Assembly: GCF_016920785.2 (NCBI RefSeq)
Contig: NW_024609948.1
Span: 496,001-560,000 of the forward strand
Length of the DNA stretch: 64,000 nt
Direction: 5' to 3'
DNA from: Ixodes scapularis
Taxonomy: Eukaryota > Arthropoda > Arachnida > Ixodida > Ixodidae
Shown here: in pieces, positions 18,870-30,467 of the stretch
How the letters are laid out: each line of letters starts with the position of its first letter
Numbering within the stretch: position 1 is the stretch's first letter
Made by a program: the position numbers and the translations under genes
The notes under the pieces: generated by a model
What the model saw: only the letters and a program-made list of their open reading frames with translations
Database searches by the model: none
What the model was told of the DNA's origin: nothing

Positions 18870-21340
18870 GTAAATTTCCCCGCTAAATTTAGCGGAAAAA
18901 TATCCCCGCTAAATCTAGCGGAAAACTTTCCCTGCTAAATCTATAGAAATGTTTTCCCAGCTAGATTTAACGAAATATTTGCCCCGCAGAGTCTAGTGGA
19001 AAAATTTTCCGCTAAGTCTAGCAGAAAATTTTCCCCGCTAAATCTAGTGTAAAATTCTTCGTGCTTAATTTAGCGGAAAATTTTTTCCCCGCTAAAACTA
19101 GCGGAAAGTTTTCAGAGCTAGATTTAGCGAAAACTTTGCCCCGCAAGACCTCTCGGAAAAGTTTCCCCGCTAAATCTAGTGGAAAAATTTCCCCGCTAAA
19201 TCTAGCGGAACAATTTACCAGCTAGATTTAGCGGAAAATTTTCCCCGCTAAGTTTTGCGGAAAATTTTCCCCGCTAAATTTAGTGTAAAAATTTTCCCAC
19301 TAAATTGAGCGGAAAATTTTTTCTCGCTAAATCTCGCGTAAAGCTTTCCCCGCTAAATCTAGCAGAAAATGTTCCCAGCTAGATTTAGCAAAAAATTTGC
19401 CCCGCAATGTCTAGCGGAAAAGCTTCCCCGCTAAATCTAGTGGAAAAGTTTTCCCGCTAAATCTGGCGGAAAATTTTCCCGCTAAATTTAGCGGAAAAAT
19501 TTCCCAGCTAGATTTAGCGGAAAATGTTTCCCGCCATCTAGCGGAAAAGTCTCCCCGCTTAACCTAGTGGAAAATTTTCCCGCTAAATGTAGCGGAATAT
19601 TTTCCCCGCTAAATCTAGCGGAACAATTTACCAGCTAGATTTAGCGGAAAATTTACCCCGCTAAGTCTTGCGGAAAATTTTCCCCGCTAATACTAGTGTA
19701 AAATTTTTCCCACTAAATTTAGAGGAAAATTGTTTGCCGCTAAATCTAGCGTAAAGGTTTTCCCGCTAAATCTAGCGGAAAAATTTTCCAGCTAGATGTA
19801 GCGGAAAATTTGCCCCGCTAAGTCTTGCGGAAAAGTTTCCCCGCTTAATCTAGTGGAAAATTTTTCCCGCTAAATCTGGCGGAAAATTTTCCCCGCTAAG
19901 TCTAGCGTAAAATTTTCCCCGCTACATCTAGCGGAAAATTTCCCCAGCTAGATTTAGCGAAAAATTTGCCCCGCAAAGTCTAGCGGAAAAGCTTCCCCGC
20001 TAAATCTAGTGGAAAATTTTTCCCGCTAAATCTGGCGGAAAATTTTCCCCGCTAAATCTGGCGGAAAATTTTCCCCGCTAAATTTAGCGGAAAAATTTCC
20101 CAGCTAGATTTAACGGAAAATTTTTCCCGCCGTCTAGCGGAAAAGTCTCCCCGCTTAATCTAGTGGAAAATGTTTCCCCCTAAATCTAGCGGAATATTTT
20201 CCCCGCTAAATCTAGCGGAACAATTTACCAGCTAGATTTAGCGGAAAATTTTCATTGCTAAGTCTTGCGGAAAATTTTCCCCGCTAATACTAGTGTAAAA
20301 TTTTTCCCACTAAATTTAGTGGAAAATTGTTTCCCGCTAAATCTAGCGTAAAGGTTTCCCCGCTAAATCTAGCGAAAAAATTTTCCAGCTAGATGTAGCG
20401 GAAAATTTGCCCCGCTAAGTCTTGCAGAAAAGTTTCCCCGCTTAATCTAGTGGAAAATTTTTCCCGCTAAATCTGGCGGAATATTTTCCCCGCTATATCT
20501 AGCGTAAAATTTTCCCCGCTAAATCTAGCGGAAAATTTCCCCAGCTAGATTTAGCGGAAAATTTGCCCCGCCAAGTCTAGCTGAAACGTTTCCCCTCTTA
20601 ATCTAGTGGAAAATTTTCCCGCTAAATCTAGCGGAAAATTTTCCCCGCTAAGTCTAGCGGAAAAATTTTCCCCCCTAAATCTAGCTGAAAGTTTTCCGCG
20701 CTAAATCTAGCGGAAACTTTTCCCAGCTAGATTTAGCGAAAAATTTGCCCCGCAATGTCTAACGGAAAAGCTTCCCCGCTAAATCTAGCGGAAAATTTTC
20801 CCCGCTAAATCTAACGTAACGTTTTCCCCTCTAAATCTAGCGGAAAATTTCCCAGCTAGATGTAGCGGAAAATTTGCCCCGCCAAGTCTAGCGGAAAAGT
20901 TTCCCCGCTTAATCTAGTGGAAAACTTTTCCCGCTAAATCTAGCGGAAAATTTTCCCCGCTAAATCTAGCGGAAAATTGTTTCCCGCTAAATCTAGCGTA
21001 AATTTTTCCCCGCTAAATCTAGCAGAAAATTTCCCCAGCTAGATTGAGCGGAAAATTTGCCCCGCCAAGTCTAGCGGAACATTTTCCCCGCTTAATCTAG
21101 TGGAACATTTTCCCCGCTAAATGTAGCAGAAAATTCTCCCCGCTAACTTTAGCGGGAACTTTTTCCCGCTAAATCTACCAGAAAAGTTTCCCTCGCTAAG
21201 TTTGGATAAACTTTCCCCGCTAAATCTAGCGGAAATTTTCTCTGCTAAGTTTAGCGGAAAATTTTCCCCACTAAATCTAGCTTAAAATTTTCCCCACTAA
21301 ATCTAGAGGAATATTTTCCCCGCTAAATTTAGCGGAAAAA
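18870..21340. repeat. Palindromic satellite block A, left arm
   Basis: About 2.5 kb of a roughly 25 bp unit built from two palindromes, GCTAAATCTAGC (or GCTAAATTTAGC) and GGAAAATTTTCC. Every unit can therefore form a small hairpin and reads alike on both strands. A variant unit with CCAGCTAGATTTAGC recurs about every 125-160 bp (for example near 19,215, 19,376, 19,789, 19,946, 20,101, 20,386, 20,543), which indicates higher-order amplification of about six units. No coding potential. Confidence 0.9.
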
Positions 21341-21344
21341 TTGT

Positions 21345-22280
21345 GGGGTTCAGGAAAGACGTCCGTCGATGCAGTATAACAAACTGATCTTTATAACCGC
21401 AATACACCCTTTCCGGAATTCAGTGCCATCTGGTGACTCAAATGGCAGTTTAACTTTTACCGTACTAATGGCGGCGATGAACCTGTGGTCTGCAGTACTG
21501 TATGGGGCACCGTCACTTTCGCAAGACAACGGTAAATGAGAATGCGCGAGTCACTGACCATTTCTTTTTAAATCTCTCTTGAGTGTCGATGGCGAAAAAG
21601 ATGCAACCAGTCAGAACGAAGTGCCAGCTCACATAGACGCCTTGATAAAATTCTATACATCAAGGGGCTTTGAAGCGGAGTGTGTGCTACTAACAGATTG
21701 ACTGGGTTTGAATTAGAAATGAACGCTCACGCAGCTCTTGCATCCGATTCCTGCTTCATGTCGCGCTAACATGTAGAATGTATAGGCATCGAATCATCTG
21801 CTTAGGAGCATCTTCAACTTCTCTTTCATCACTAAACAGAAGGCCGCCATTAGTATAGCACATATGCCATTTTTCAGATGATGATAGTGACCAAAGTTGC
21901 CAGTCGGGATACCGAAAAGGGTCTATAAAAGTGAAAAAGATCATCAAAAGGGGGCTCCGCTGAGACCGCCCTGCTTCACCGTCGAACGCTGCTAGTCTCG
22001 TGCTGTTCTGCTCGAGCCCGCAGCTCGGTCCCGTCGGTGCTGCTCGCGCCGCACGCTTAAAACGTCAATAGGGAGTTTTTGTAGGCCGCGTTTCCCCCTC
22101 CGCTAAGCCCTCCACAACGGAAAAGCCGTTACTGCGCCTGCGCGCCAATGGCATTGACTGTAGAGTTCCGGCTAGCGTAGCTGGTTGCGGAGAGCATTGC
22201 GGGACAGCAGAAACGATCTACGAAAATTCCCTATTAGCTCCCGACGTTGCGTGAGCCACCACAATAAGTGTCGCGCTTTG
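21345..22280. other. Unmatched insert in the left arm, includes a small MITE
   Basis: This stretch interrupts the palindromic satellite (which resumes at 22,280-22,480) and has no counterpart in the right arm, so it entered after the arms formed. No gene is evident. Bases 22,067-22,235 form a short element with inverted ends (AATAGGGAGTTTTTGTAG at the left, its mirror CTACGAAAATTCCCTATT at the right). The rest is unidentified. Confidence 0.5.
22067..22235. mobile_element. Small MITE nested in the left arm
   Basis: Imperfect terminal inverted repeats of about 20 bp (AATAGGGA ... TCCCTATT) enclose about 130 bp of GC-rich noncoding sequence. Superfamily not determined. Confidence 0.5.
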
Positions 22281-22480
22281 GCACTACAAATTTTCTCCGC
22301 TAAATCTAGCGTGAAATTTTCCGCTAAATTCAGCGCATAATTTTCTCCACTAAAGACAGCAAAAAGAATTCCCCGCTAAATTTAGCGGGAAATATTCCCC
22401 GCTAGATTTAGTGGAAAATTTTCCCCTTTAGATCTAGCGAAAAAATTTCCCCGCCAAGTTTGGCGGAAAATTTCTCCTAA
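22280..22480. repeat. Palindromic satellite block B, left arm
   Basis: Continuation of the GCTAAATCTAGC / GGAAAATTTTCC satellite on the inner side of the insert at 21,345-22,280. Confidence 0.8.
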
Positions 22481-22482
22481 AT

Positions 22483-22890
22483 GGAAGGCGAGCAGGAGAG
22501 GAAGAAAAGGCAAAGCTTCCTCTCCGCACCTTCCCCTCCTCCTCCTCAAGAGCTGCGCTCTAATGCGGCGTTACAAGGAGTTGTAAACGGCTTTCTTTTT
22601 TTGTTACCTCGAGTTATTGCGGCGCCCTCGAATATATTGAAGTTAAATGGACGTTTTGTTTCATCTTTTTTATTACTAGACAATTAGGAAGGCGAGCAGG
22701 AGAGGAAGAAAAGGCAAAGCTTCCTCTCCGCACCTTCCCCTCCTCCTCCTCAAGAGCTGCGCTCTAATGCGGCGTTACAAGGAGTTTTAAACGGTTTTCT
22801 TTTTTTGTTACCTCGAGTTATTGCGGCGCCCTCGAATATATTGAAGTTAAATGGACGTTTTGTTTCATCTTTTTTATTACTAGACAATTA
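22483..22890 (+). repeat. 204 bp tandem duplication in the left arm
   Basis: Two nearly identical 204 bp copies, 22,483-22,686 and 22,687-22,890, with only a few differences. The right arm has a single mirrored copy (about 33,200-33,385), so the duplication is specific to the left arm and recent. Confidence 0.85.
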
Positions 22891-25800
22891 CAAGACAACT
22901 AGGTAAAATTCAGATGATACAAGTACTATTGCAATTTATAATAACATTTTTATAACTTCGCGCTAATATTGACGGACTGATATTATTTCAAGTTTAGTGT
23001 AGGTATGGCTTCCACTTCTAATCATTTCGACCTATTAATAACACAATCTGCATGATACAAGTTCAACAAGCATTATGAAGTACTCTGTCAAATGCTTTGA
23101 CGAATTATTGGTAAAAATATGACTTGGTAGAAGCTCATTTGACATTCTGCTTACTTTTTGGTTATATAGCTATAGTAATGCGAAGAAATGTAGAGCAGCA
23201 AACATTTTCATTACTCAGTCGATTAGTTTGATTTATTATTGACAAATGCGACGTCATATAACTTGAGCTAAGACATTGATTACTTCTTCCATTACTCCGT
23301 GTTCTTAATTCCACAATTGACATTAAATTAGCCCAGTTAACTTAGTGGTAATTTTTTATCTTTACACGATATATTAGTCACAAAACTGAGTTAATATGTT
23401 TTATGACATGGTGATTAATTTGAGTTACTAGTGGGTCACTAGTAACTCAAATTAATCACCATGACTTTTTTTTAATCTAATTAACATATTCCTCACTCTT
23501 TATGACTTTGAGTTTTTATATCAACAAGCGATTTATTCTCAGCTCGGACACCATCATGATCACTCTTTTCATTACTTTCACTTACTATTCACCGAATGAA
23601 GTTTTATTCGGCCTAATTGACATCATGACAACCGTTGTGATTACTTTGAGCAAAAATAAACTGATTCTTATGAGCCCAAGTCAAATCATAATTACTCTTT
23701 CAGACTTTGATTTGGCCAAACTAACATCTTGATGACATTTGATTATTTCCAGCGAATCAAACAATTGATTTGTTTCGAGTTCAACCGACGTTTTGATCAG
23801 TATTTTGATTACTCGAGTACTATGAACTCACTAGACTTTATGTCAGCCTAAATGACATCTTGCAGACTCCCTTGATTACTTTGAGTTATTATATAACTAA
23901 TGGATAAGCCATGAGCTCAATTCACATTATTATTACTATTTGACTTTAGTTACATTTATTTTTCACAAATGAACTTAAATTCGGTCAAATTGACATTTTT
24001 ATGACTCATTACTTTGAGCTAATCTTGAACCAATTGATTTATTATGAGCCCAAGTGACATTATGATTACTCTTTTGATTACTTTTAGTTACTTTTGACCA
24101 AATAGACATTAATTCGCCCTAATTGACATTTTGGCGACTTTTTATTAGTTCAAGCCATTACACGACCAACTCATCTAATATGACCCAAATTACCATTCAT
24201 ATTACTCTGTTGATTACTTCGAGTTACTAATGACCCAGTGGACTTTCATTTGGTTTAGTTTACATTGTGATGAACATTTTGGTTACTTTAAGCTAATATT
24301 TAGCAAAATAGCTTATTATGAGCTCAACTGACGTGATGACTACTCTCGCTTAATTTGTTTTACTATTGGCCTAATTCACACTTTAGTGAATCTGTTGATA
24401 ATTTCGAAATACTAGTGCCAATTGATCTACTATAAGCTCTAATCAGATTAATATTAATCTTAATTACTTCAAGTTACTTTTGAGTCAATGGACTTGAATT
24501 CAGCCCAATGGACATTGTGATTACTCATTTGATTACCATGATCTAATATTCAAATAATTGAATTATTATAGAATGTTCATTGATATTATGTATATTTTTC
24601 GATTACTTTGAGTTACTATTAATTCAAACTTATATTGAGCCTAACTAGTATTTTGGCGACTCCTTTGTTTACATCATGCAATTAGAACAACAATTCATCG
24701 GTTGTGAGCTCAATTCAAATTATTATTACTATTTTGATTACTTCGGGTTAATTTTGATCCAGATGACTCTAATTCAGCCTCACTAATATTACGATGATTG
24801 TTTTGATTATTTCGTGCTAATATTTTACAAAATTATTTATTATTTTCTCAATTGACACTACGATGACTTTTTTACTACTTTGAGTTACAATTGACCAAAT
24901 GGACTTTAATGCGCGCCTAATAGACATTTTGGCTACTTTTTATTACTTCGTGTTATTATACCTCCAATTTAAGTATGATAAACTCAGTTGACACTCTTAT
25001 TATTTTTTTTTATTACTTCAGGTTATTTTTGAGCCAACAAACTTTAATTCAATCTTACTGGCATGTTGATGACTCTTTTGTTACTTTGATTTAATATTCA
25101 ACAAATTGAATTTTTATTATGACTATTGACATTATGATTACTCTTTTGATTACTTTTAGTTACTATTAATTCAGTCCACTTTATTTTTGGCCTAACTGAC
25201 ATTTTGGTCAATTTATCTTTTACTGCGTGTTATTATACTCCAAAATTTCGTTTGTGATCTCTATCCGCATTATTATTACTCTTTGGATTACTTCGAGTAA
25301 CTTCTATTCCGGAGGACTTTAATTCGACGTGATTGACATTTCGGCTACTCTTTTGATTACTTTGTGTTATTTTACACTAAGTGATCGATAATGAACTCAG
25401 TTGATATTATTATTACTCTTGTTATTACTCCAAGTTATATTTGATCCAATGAACTTTAATTGAGCGTAATTGATATTGTGATGACTCTATGATTACTTTG
25501 ATCGAATATTCCATCTATTAAAAAATATATGATGTTTATTGACATTATAATTACTCGCTTTATTACTTTAAGCTACTATTAATCGAATCGACTTTATATT
25601 CAACCAATTGGTCTTTTAAGAGCTCGGTTTACATTGTACATTGTTATTACTCTTTTGTCCCAACTAATTTTAATGCGGCTTAATTGAAATTGTGATGATG
25701 CTTGGTTATTTTTCGCTAATTTCCAACCAATCGATTTATTGTGAGTATAATTGACATCACGATTAATCTTTTTTATTCACTATTGACCCAATGAACCTTA

Positions 25801-26180
25801 AATCCGCCCAATTGACATATTGGTACTAATTTTGAATACTTGGTGTTATTGCGCCACCAGTTTATGTATCATGAGCTCAATTTTAATTGCTATTACTCTT
25901 GAATACTTCCAGCTACTACTGGCCCAACGAACATTAATACGGCTTAATTGACAATTTGATGACTCTTAATTACGTTGAGCTAATATCGAACCCACTGCGT
26001 TCTTATGAGCTAAATTTGCATTATGATTATTACCCTTTTGATTGGTCTGAGCTGCTACTGACCCACTAGACTTGTCTGCCGAAATGACAGTTTGGTGACT
26101 ATTTTGATTACTTTGGCTCATTATACAGCCAATCTAATAATTATTGGCTAAATTGATAATTTGATTACATTTTGATTACT
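22891..26180. repeat. AT-rich degenerate repeat, inner left arm
   Basis: About 3.3 kb without genes. It is made of loosely repeated phrases such as GATTACTTTGAGTTACTA and AATTGACATT at intervals of very roughly 75-90 bp. The right arm (30,640-33,240) has the reverse-complement phrases. A perfect palindrome with 27 nt arms and a 3 nt loop sits at 23,407-23,463. Confidence 0.7.
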
Positions 26181-26181
26181 G

Positions 26182-26400
26182 CTAGTCATTTTGAGCTACT
26201 TTATACTTCACTTCAACTACCGCGGACATCAGAGAGTGGCGTCGGACGAGAAGTCCTTCCAGTGAGCTCTTCTCCTCGTCCGACGGCTCCCTTTGGTGTC
26301 TGCGATACCTCCGAGGCAAGCGATCTTTGATTCCGTTATTAATAAGAAAATCAGCCAAGCATGACTGCAATGCTTGGTTTTTAGGATACTTAGAGCTCAT
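26182..26400 (-). CDS. Doubtful small ORF, 72 aa
   Basis: ATG at 26400. This stretch is GC-richer than the AT-rich arm around it and encodes a basic, Arg-rich product with SDEEKSSLEGLLVRR. It lies at the inner edge of the left arm in the transposon core. It may be a captured or decayed coding fragment, or chance. No family recognised. Confidence 0.2.
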   Translation of the reverse strand: MSSKYPKNQALQSCLADFLINNGIKDRLPRRYRRHQREPSDEEKSSLEGLLVRRHSLMSAVVEVKYKVAQND

Positions 26401-27330
26401 AGATTAAGTTATGACCATAAATGAACTAACGCAGAAAGTGTTCCAGTGCCCCTTTTAGCTTATGTGGAACATGCTTATGACATTGATGTGGACTGGAATA
26501 ATAGAAAAGCTTAAGACCTCAACGCAGTTTCAGCATAACGCAGCGAAGGAAGTGCATATCACAAGTCATTATAATTTTGCTCATAATGGGTAAGTTGAAT
26601 ATTATTTAAATTGTTAAAGCTTTTATAAGCTATGACATATTTTATTAACTTTGTGTGGACTAAAGGCAAGTATATTATTTCCGTACTTTTTGTGCCGAAT
26701 TCCTTAAAAAAAAGTTGCGGCGTTCATTTCTTGTTTTTTGTTTTGTTTTGCGAATCGAGGTAAACTATAAAACCGCATGCAAGATTATTTTTCCAAGTTA
26801 CGGGCGACCACCCGAGAATGCGACAGGGTTTTTGTGAAGGAGGTCCTGTGAGAATATCAAAACGGCGGCCTTCTTTCGGTCAGTTCCATATCTTATTGAG
26901 GGAATCGAAGGTTATACATTTCTCTGGAAATGGTATACAGTCCCGAGTTTTTTCGCAATACTGTTTCTCGAATCTGGGATGTTTACTATTTAATTAATTA
27001 TTGTTAAAACATTGTCAATGACTTAATTTTTTAGCATTTGTAGTCTCAGTTTGTATGCCTTTGTGTCGCATCACCACGTGTTTTTTTTTTGTTTTTTTTT
27101 TAAATATCGCAACAGGAAGTTTAAGGGGGGAATATTTTCTTGGGAAAGGAAAGTAGAACGGCACATCTACGAACGAACAGTTTTTTTGTATTGATTTCTA
27201 ACATATATATAAAGCACACTTCAAGTTGTTCAGTGAATGCCATCTCTCACTACACTGCTTGACAAAAGGGCACACAGTATCTTCACTCACATACATCTAA
27301 AAAGACACGGCGTGACAATGCTGCGGTCTT
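26401..27330. other. Transposon core left of the transposase, no gene seen
   Basis: Mixed AT-rich sequence with poly-T runs; no reading frame with coding character. It lies 3' of the transposase gene and may contain its terminator or polyadenylation region. Confidence 0.5.
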
Positions 27331-28413
27331 CTACATGTCTGCTCCATCCAGCGCTGGAGCGACAAATTCAATGCTGTGGCGATCGTAGGCCCTGCAGTCG
27401 GCTTGGTGAATTTTTTGCATCGCATCTTGAGTGGCAGATTGAAGTAGGCGCCAACGATGTTCCTTGACTGTGATGTCGTCGGGCCGTGTGAAAATATCTT
27501 CGCTCCGCTCCCGCATGTAGGCCTTGACCCCGAGCTTGAATTTAGAAAATAACTCTTCTATGGGATTAAAAAAGGGGTTGTAGGGAGGCAAGTACATTAC
27601 AGTGTGCAGGTCAGACACTGCGGCATCTTTTGCCCTCCTGTGAGCTGGGGCATTGTCCATAATAATAACCGCCTCGCAGTCTGGCTCAGCGGCTGTGATA
27701 GCACGCGACACATCCTCTAGAAACTCATTAAATGTGAGCCAGGATACTCGATCTACCGTCTTCCACAGAAGCAAACCCTCGGCCGACATGCAGGCGATAA
27801 TGTTAATATTCGGCCCTCTTGAGGCTGTTGTTTTTTGTACGGCCTCCGTACCACGCTTAGACCGTCCAAACTTGCGGGAACACCAAATGTTGAAGTTGGT
27901 TTCATCCACGTAAAACCTCAAAGTTTGGGGGCCGTCTTTTTCAAGCCAAGTGGCGAAGACCTTCCGTTTTTCTTTGACGTCTGCTCTGTTGCGGTCGGCC
28001 GGCTGCAAGGAAACTTGCTTCAGGCTGTATCCATGTCCGTCCAAAAGGCGGTCGATTGAAGACGTACTAATCGCCAGCCCGGGCCGTTGTCGTTGAAGCT
28101 CACTTTTGAGCTGTTTCAGGGTGTAGGTTGGATGGTCGTCCACCAATTTCGTCAAAGAGGTCGGAACGTCAACATTAAATGCTGATTTTGGCCCTCCCCG
28201 GGCCTTCGGGAGATCCCTGTCTGTTCGCACGATAGATCTGGCGGTTTTGATGTTGATTCCGAGTGTTCGTGCGAGAGACGGCAGATCGCCACCGCGTCTT
28301 GAGCAATCAAGAAGCCTCGCTCGGTCTTGGGCAGAAACCATGGCATACTTTACGCGAACGTCATTGTGGCCTTTCTTGGGCCTACCACGTCGGCGACCAG
28401 ACGAATCATTCAT
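27331..28413 (-). CDS. Tc1/mariner-IS630-type DDE transposase, 360 aa
   Basis: Intact ORF, ATG at 28413. The N-terminus has an AT-hook-like RRRGRPKK (residues 7-14). A helix-turn-helix follows (SLARTLGINIKTARSIV), then a second helical DNA-binding part. The catalytic core shows FYVDETNFN (first Asp), IIMDNAPAHR (second Asp) and PPYNPFFNPIEELFSKFK (Glu). By my count 32 residues separate the second Asp from the Glu, shorter than the 34 of Tc1. It should cut and paste DNA at TA sites, in line with the TA flanking this element. All three acidic residues are present, so the protein could be active. It is the only convincing gene in the element. Confidence 0.92.
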   Translation of the reverse strand: MNDSSGRRRGRPKKGHNDVRVKYAMVSAQDRARLLDCSRRGGDLPSLARTLGINIKTARSIVRTDRDLPKARGGPKSAFNVDVPTSLTKLVDDHPTYTLKQLKSELQRQRPGLAISTSSIDRLLDGHGYSLKQVSLQPADRNRADVKEKRKVFATWLEKDGPQTLRFYVDETNFNIWCSRKFGRSKRGTEAVQKTTASRGPNINIIACMSAEGLLLWKTVDRVSWLTFNEFLEDVSRAITAAEPDCEAVIIMDNAPAHRRAKDAAVSDLHTVMYLPPYNPFFNPIEELFSKFKLGVKAYMRERSEDIFTRPDDITVKEHRWRLLQSATQDAMQKIHQADCRAYDRHSIEFVAPALDGADM

Positions 28414-29822
28414 TTTCGAAGATTATTTCCACAATAAACACAGACGCAGAGGCTTCAATGTGGTCGTGGTGCGGCGATACCTTTGACGAACCGCGTCGTC
28501 TGCTAACAGCTTCTGATATCCCGCGCGCAGGAAAACCAGAAACTTCAAGTGGGGAAACGAGAGACATTGTCACTAAAATGTGCAGAAAGTGAGTGTTAAT
28601 CTTATTGCCTTAAGAAATTATTTAATATCATTTTCCTAAATACTAAGCAATGGTTAAGAAAATATTGTAATAGTTTTGTCTTCCCATTTGAAGCTTCGGG
28701 TTTTCTAGCGCGCGGGATATCCGAGGCTGTTAGCAGACGACGTGCTTCGGCAAACGTATCGCCACACCCCAGCAGCTTTGAATCCTCTGAAGTTGTCAAC
28801 ACAGTTATCAGTATAACAGTCAGACCGAATTAAAGTCCATCGTGTCAAAAGTACCTCGAAGTAATAAAAATAGCAATAGTAATTAGATATGAGCTCGTGA
28901 TAGATTAATTGGTTGTATATTTATTCGAAGTAATCAAACGTCACAAACATGAAGAGCCTGAAATAACCAGGCCCGATCTAAAATTGGCCGTCAAAATCAA
29001 CGCTCCTGCACGTAGAAACAAACTTTCTGTCAAACTTGTATTGTACAGGTTGGTTGTATCTTGCAAAATTGCAAGGCGTAGCTTCCTTTCTTTAAAAAAT
29101 GGGGCCAAAAAATTTTCCAGTGTCAGCGCCGGACGGCAACACAGGCGACCGAGTCGAGTGGCGGGCGCGTTTGGCATCCGTATTGATAAGTGGCGTCGTG
29201 AGCAGCGTCGGAGTAGCCGACCAGCGAAAGAAAGCAGACGACACGCAGATGAAATCCGTTGGCAGGAAAGGCACCGTCGTTTCGCAAACGCGTTCTTTTT
29301 TTTTTTTTTCTTTTCAAGTTTCGTTTTAATTGTTTGCATTTGTTTTTAAAGCAAACATACAAAACAAAAATATTATGTTCTTTTTAACAGCCCATGGACG
29401 TCGCGAGCCGTCTCGATAAGGAGGTAGTGCCATTTATCAACACGCCAGGACAAAATAATGTAGGTGTGCTGTACTGTAGGTGTTGCGTACCAAATACTTT
29501 AGGTGTTGCGTACGAATGCGAATAAATTGCTGGGGCACGTTTGGGGTGGGGGGGCTTCCGACGTATTAGAGTTATATAAACAGGACTACTACGTCACATG
29601 GAAGAAGAATACTGGGCAGGTCATCTCGTTTCATTTCCTCCTCACTGGGTTTTTAAAATTATTTGTTAGCCCGGGGGGTCATGCTGTACTCTGGAGTTGT
29701 AGTCCAGGCTGCCAGAAAAGTATCGGACGTGGCCGGCCCTACTCGTACCCCTCGCCATGTCTAGACAAGTAAGTCCTTACGGCCGCTGGAGGTCCGTGGC
29801 TCAACGGGGGCTCTAACGAAGA
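28414..29822. other. Transposon core upstream of the transposase, with an inverted repeat
   Basis: No gene is supported. Bases about 28,464-28,550 and 28,685-28,775 are imperfect inverted copies (shared core CGTCGTCTGCTAACAGC), forming a stem of about 85 bp directly upstream of the transposase start. It could be a nested foldback element or part of the promoter region. Further right there are poly-T tracts and a short GC-rich stretch (29,110-29,290) without clear coding character. Confidence 0.5.
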
Positions 29823-30467
29823 TTAAAGGGATACTACAACGAAATTTCGGCGATCATTTTTTGGTCTATATGCGTTCAAAAGAGCAGTATCACATGGAAC
29901 ATACCAATATCTTGTTAAAAAAGTCTCCAAAAAGAATTTTAAAACGAATAAACGATTAGCAAACATCACCTGGTGGATGTCGCTAACGCCTCGTTTGTAA
30001 TGCTCGTCTAGGAACCTTGACAGCTAGTGACGGAGGTTGTCTCGTCTCCGGCCACGACGAGAGAAGGGGGGAAGGAGGAACTCCCCTTTTCAGGAGAATC
30101 CCTTTTGTGTGTCGCAGAAGTCGCTATTGTCCCCCTAGAAGATTATAGAAGATTAACCCGTCACTCAAAATTCGTACAAAAGCAGCCGCTTCGGTGGCTG
30201 GAACGACTAGGCCATCCTCTCGACGTCAGCCTCGCCGTAGCTTTGCTCGTCTTGAGACGACCTACGTCACGATTGTGTTGGATGTCACGTGCTCTAAGCT
30301 GGGCCTTCTCCGAGCGCTTGCCAGAGTGGGCCGTTTATAACGAAAAATACAGCCACCAGGATCAAAATGCAAACGTGCGATTGTCATTTACGGATATTGT
30401 GGATCATATTCAGCCTATTTTTGAACACGACGGGAATATTTCAAATTCCGTTGAAGTATCCCTTTAA
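29823..30467. mobile_element. TTAA-flanked MITE (piggyBac-like), nested in the mariner core
   Basis: The ends are TTAAAGGGATACTACAACG and its mirror CGTTGAAGTATCCCTTTAA, with TTAA at both borders, 645 bp in all. TTAA target sites are the hallmark of piggyBac. Related ends occur at 53,054-53,689 and 61,532-62,825. An open frame inside (30,027-30,467) has no recognised domain and is treated as noncoding. Confidence 0.75.

Larger units (their letters stand above)
18476..26200. repeat. Left inverted arm of the giant mariner
   Basis: Mirrors the right arm 30,640-35,244. Matches by eye include the tip (18,476-18,670 with 35,050-35,244), the segment 18,690-18,870 with 34,860-35,030, the GC-rich segment 22,483-22,890 with 33,240-33,385, and AT-rich sequence such as 22,910-23,060 with 33,050-33,190. 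The inner boundary is approximate. The arm is longer than the right one because of more satellite, a 204 bp tandem duplication and an extra insert at 21,345-22,280. Confidence 0.8.

Noticed and set aside
18870..21340. Regular short repeats resembling a CRISPR array
   Set aside because: No unique spacers; the units are continuous palindromes, occur in both arms of a transposon and the context is eukaryotic.
27331..28413. Bacterial IS630 insertion or bacterial contamination
   Set aside because: Long eukaryote-style arms, nested eukaryotic MITEs and insertion next to LINE-bearing DNA argue for a eukaryotic element.
28909..29349. Plus-strand ORF of 146 codons in the mariner core
   Set aside because: Basic low-complexity product ending in a poly-Phe run from a T tract, with an equally long antisense frame; no coding evidence.
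30027..30467. ORF of 146 codons within the TTAA MITE
   Set aside because: Ends exactly in the MITE terminal repeat, has no known domain and is best explained by chance in noncoding MITE sequence.
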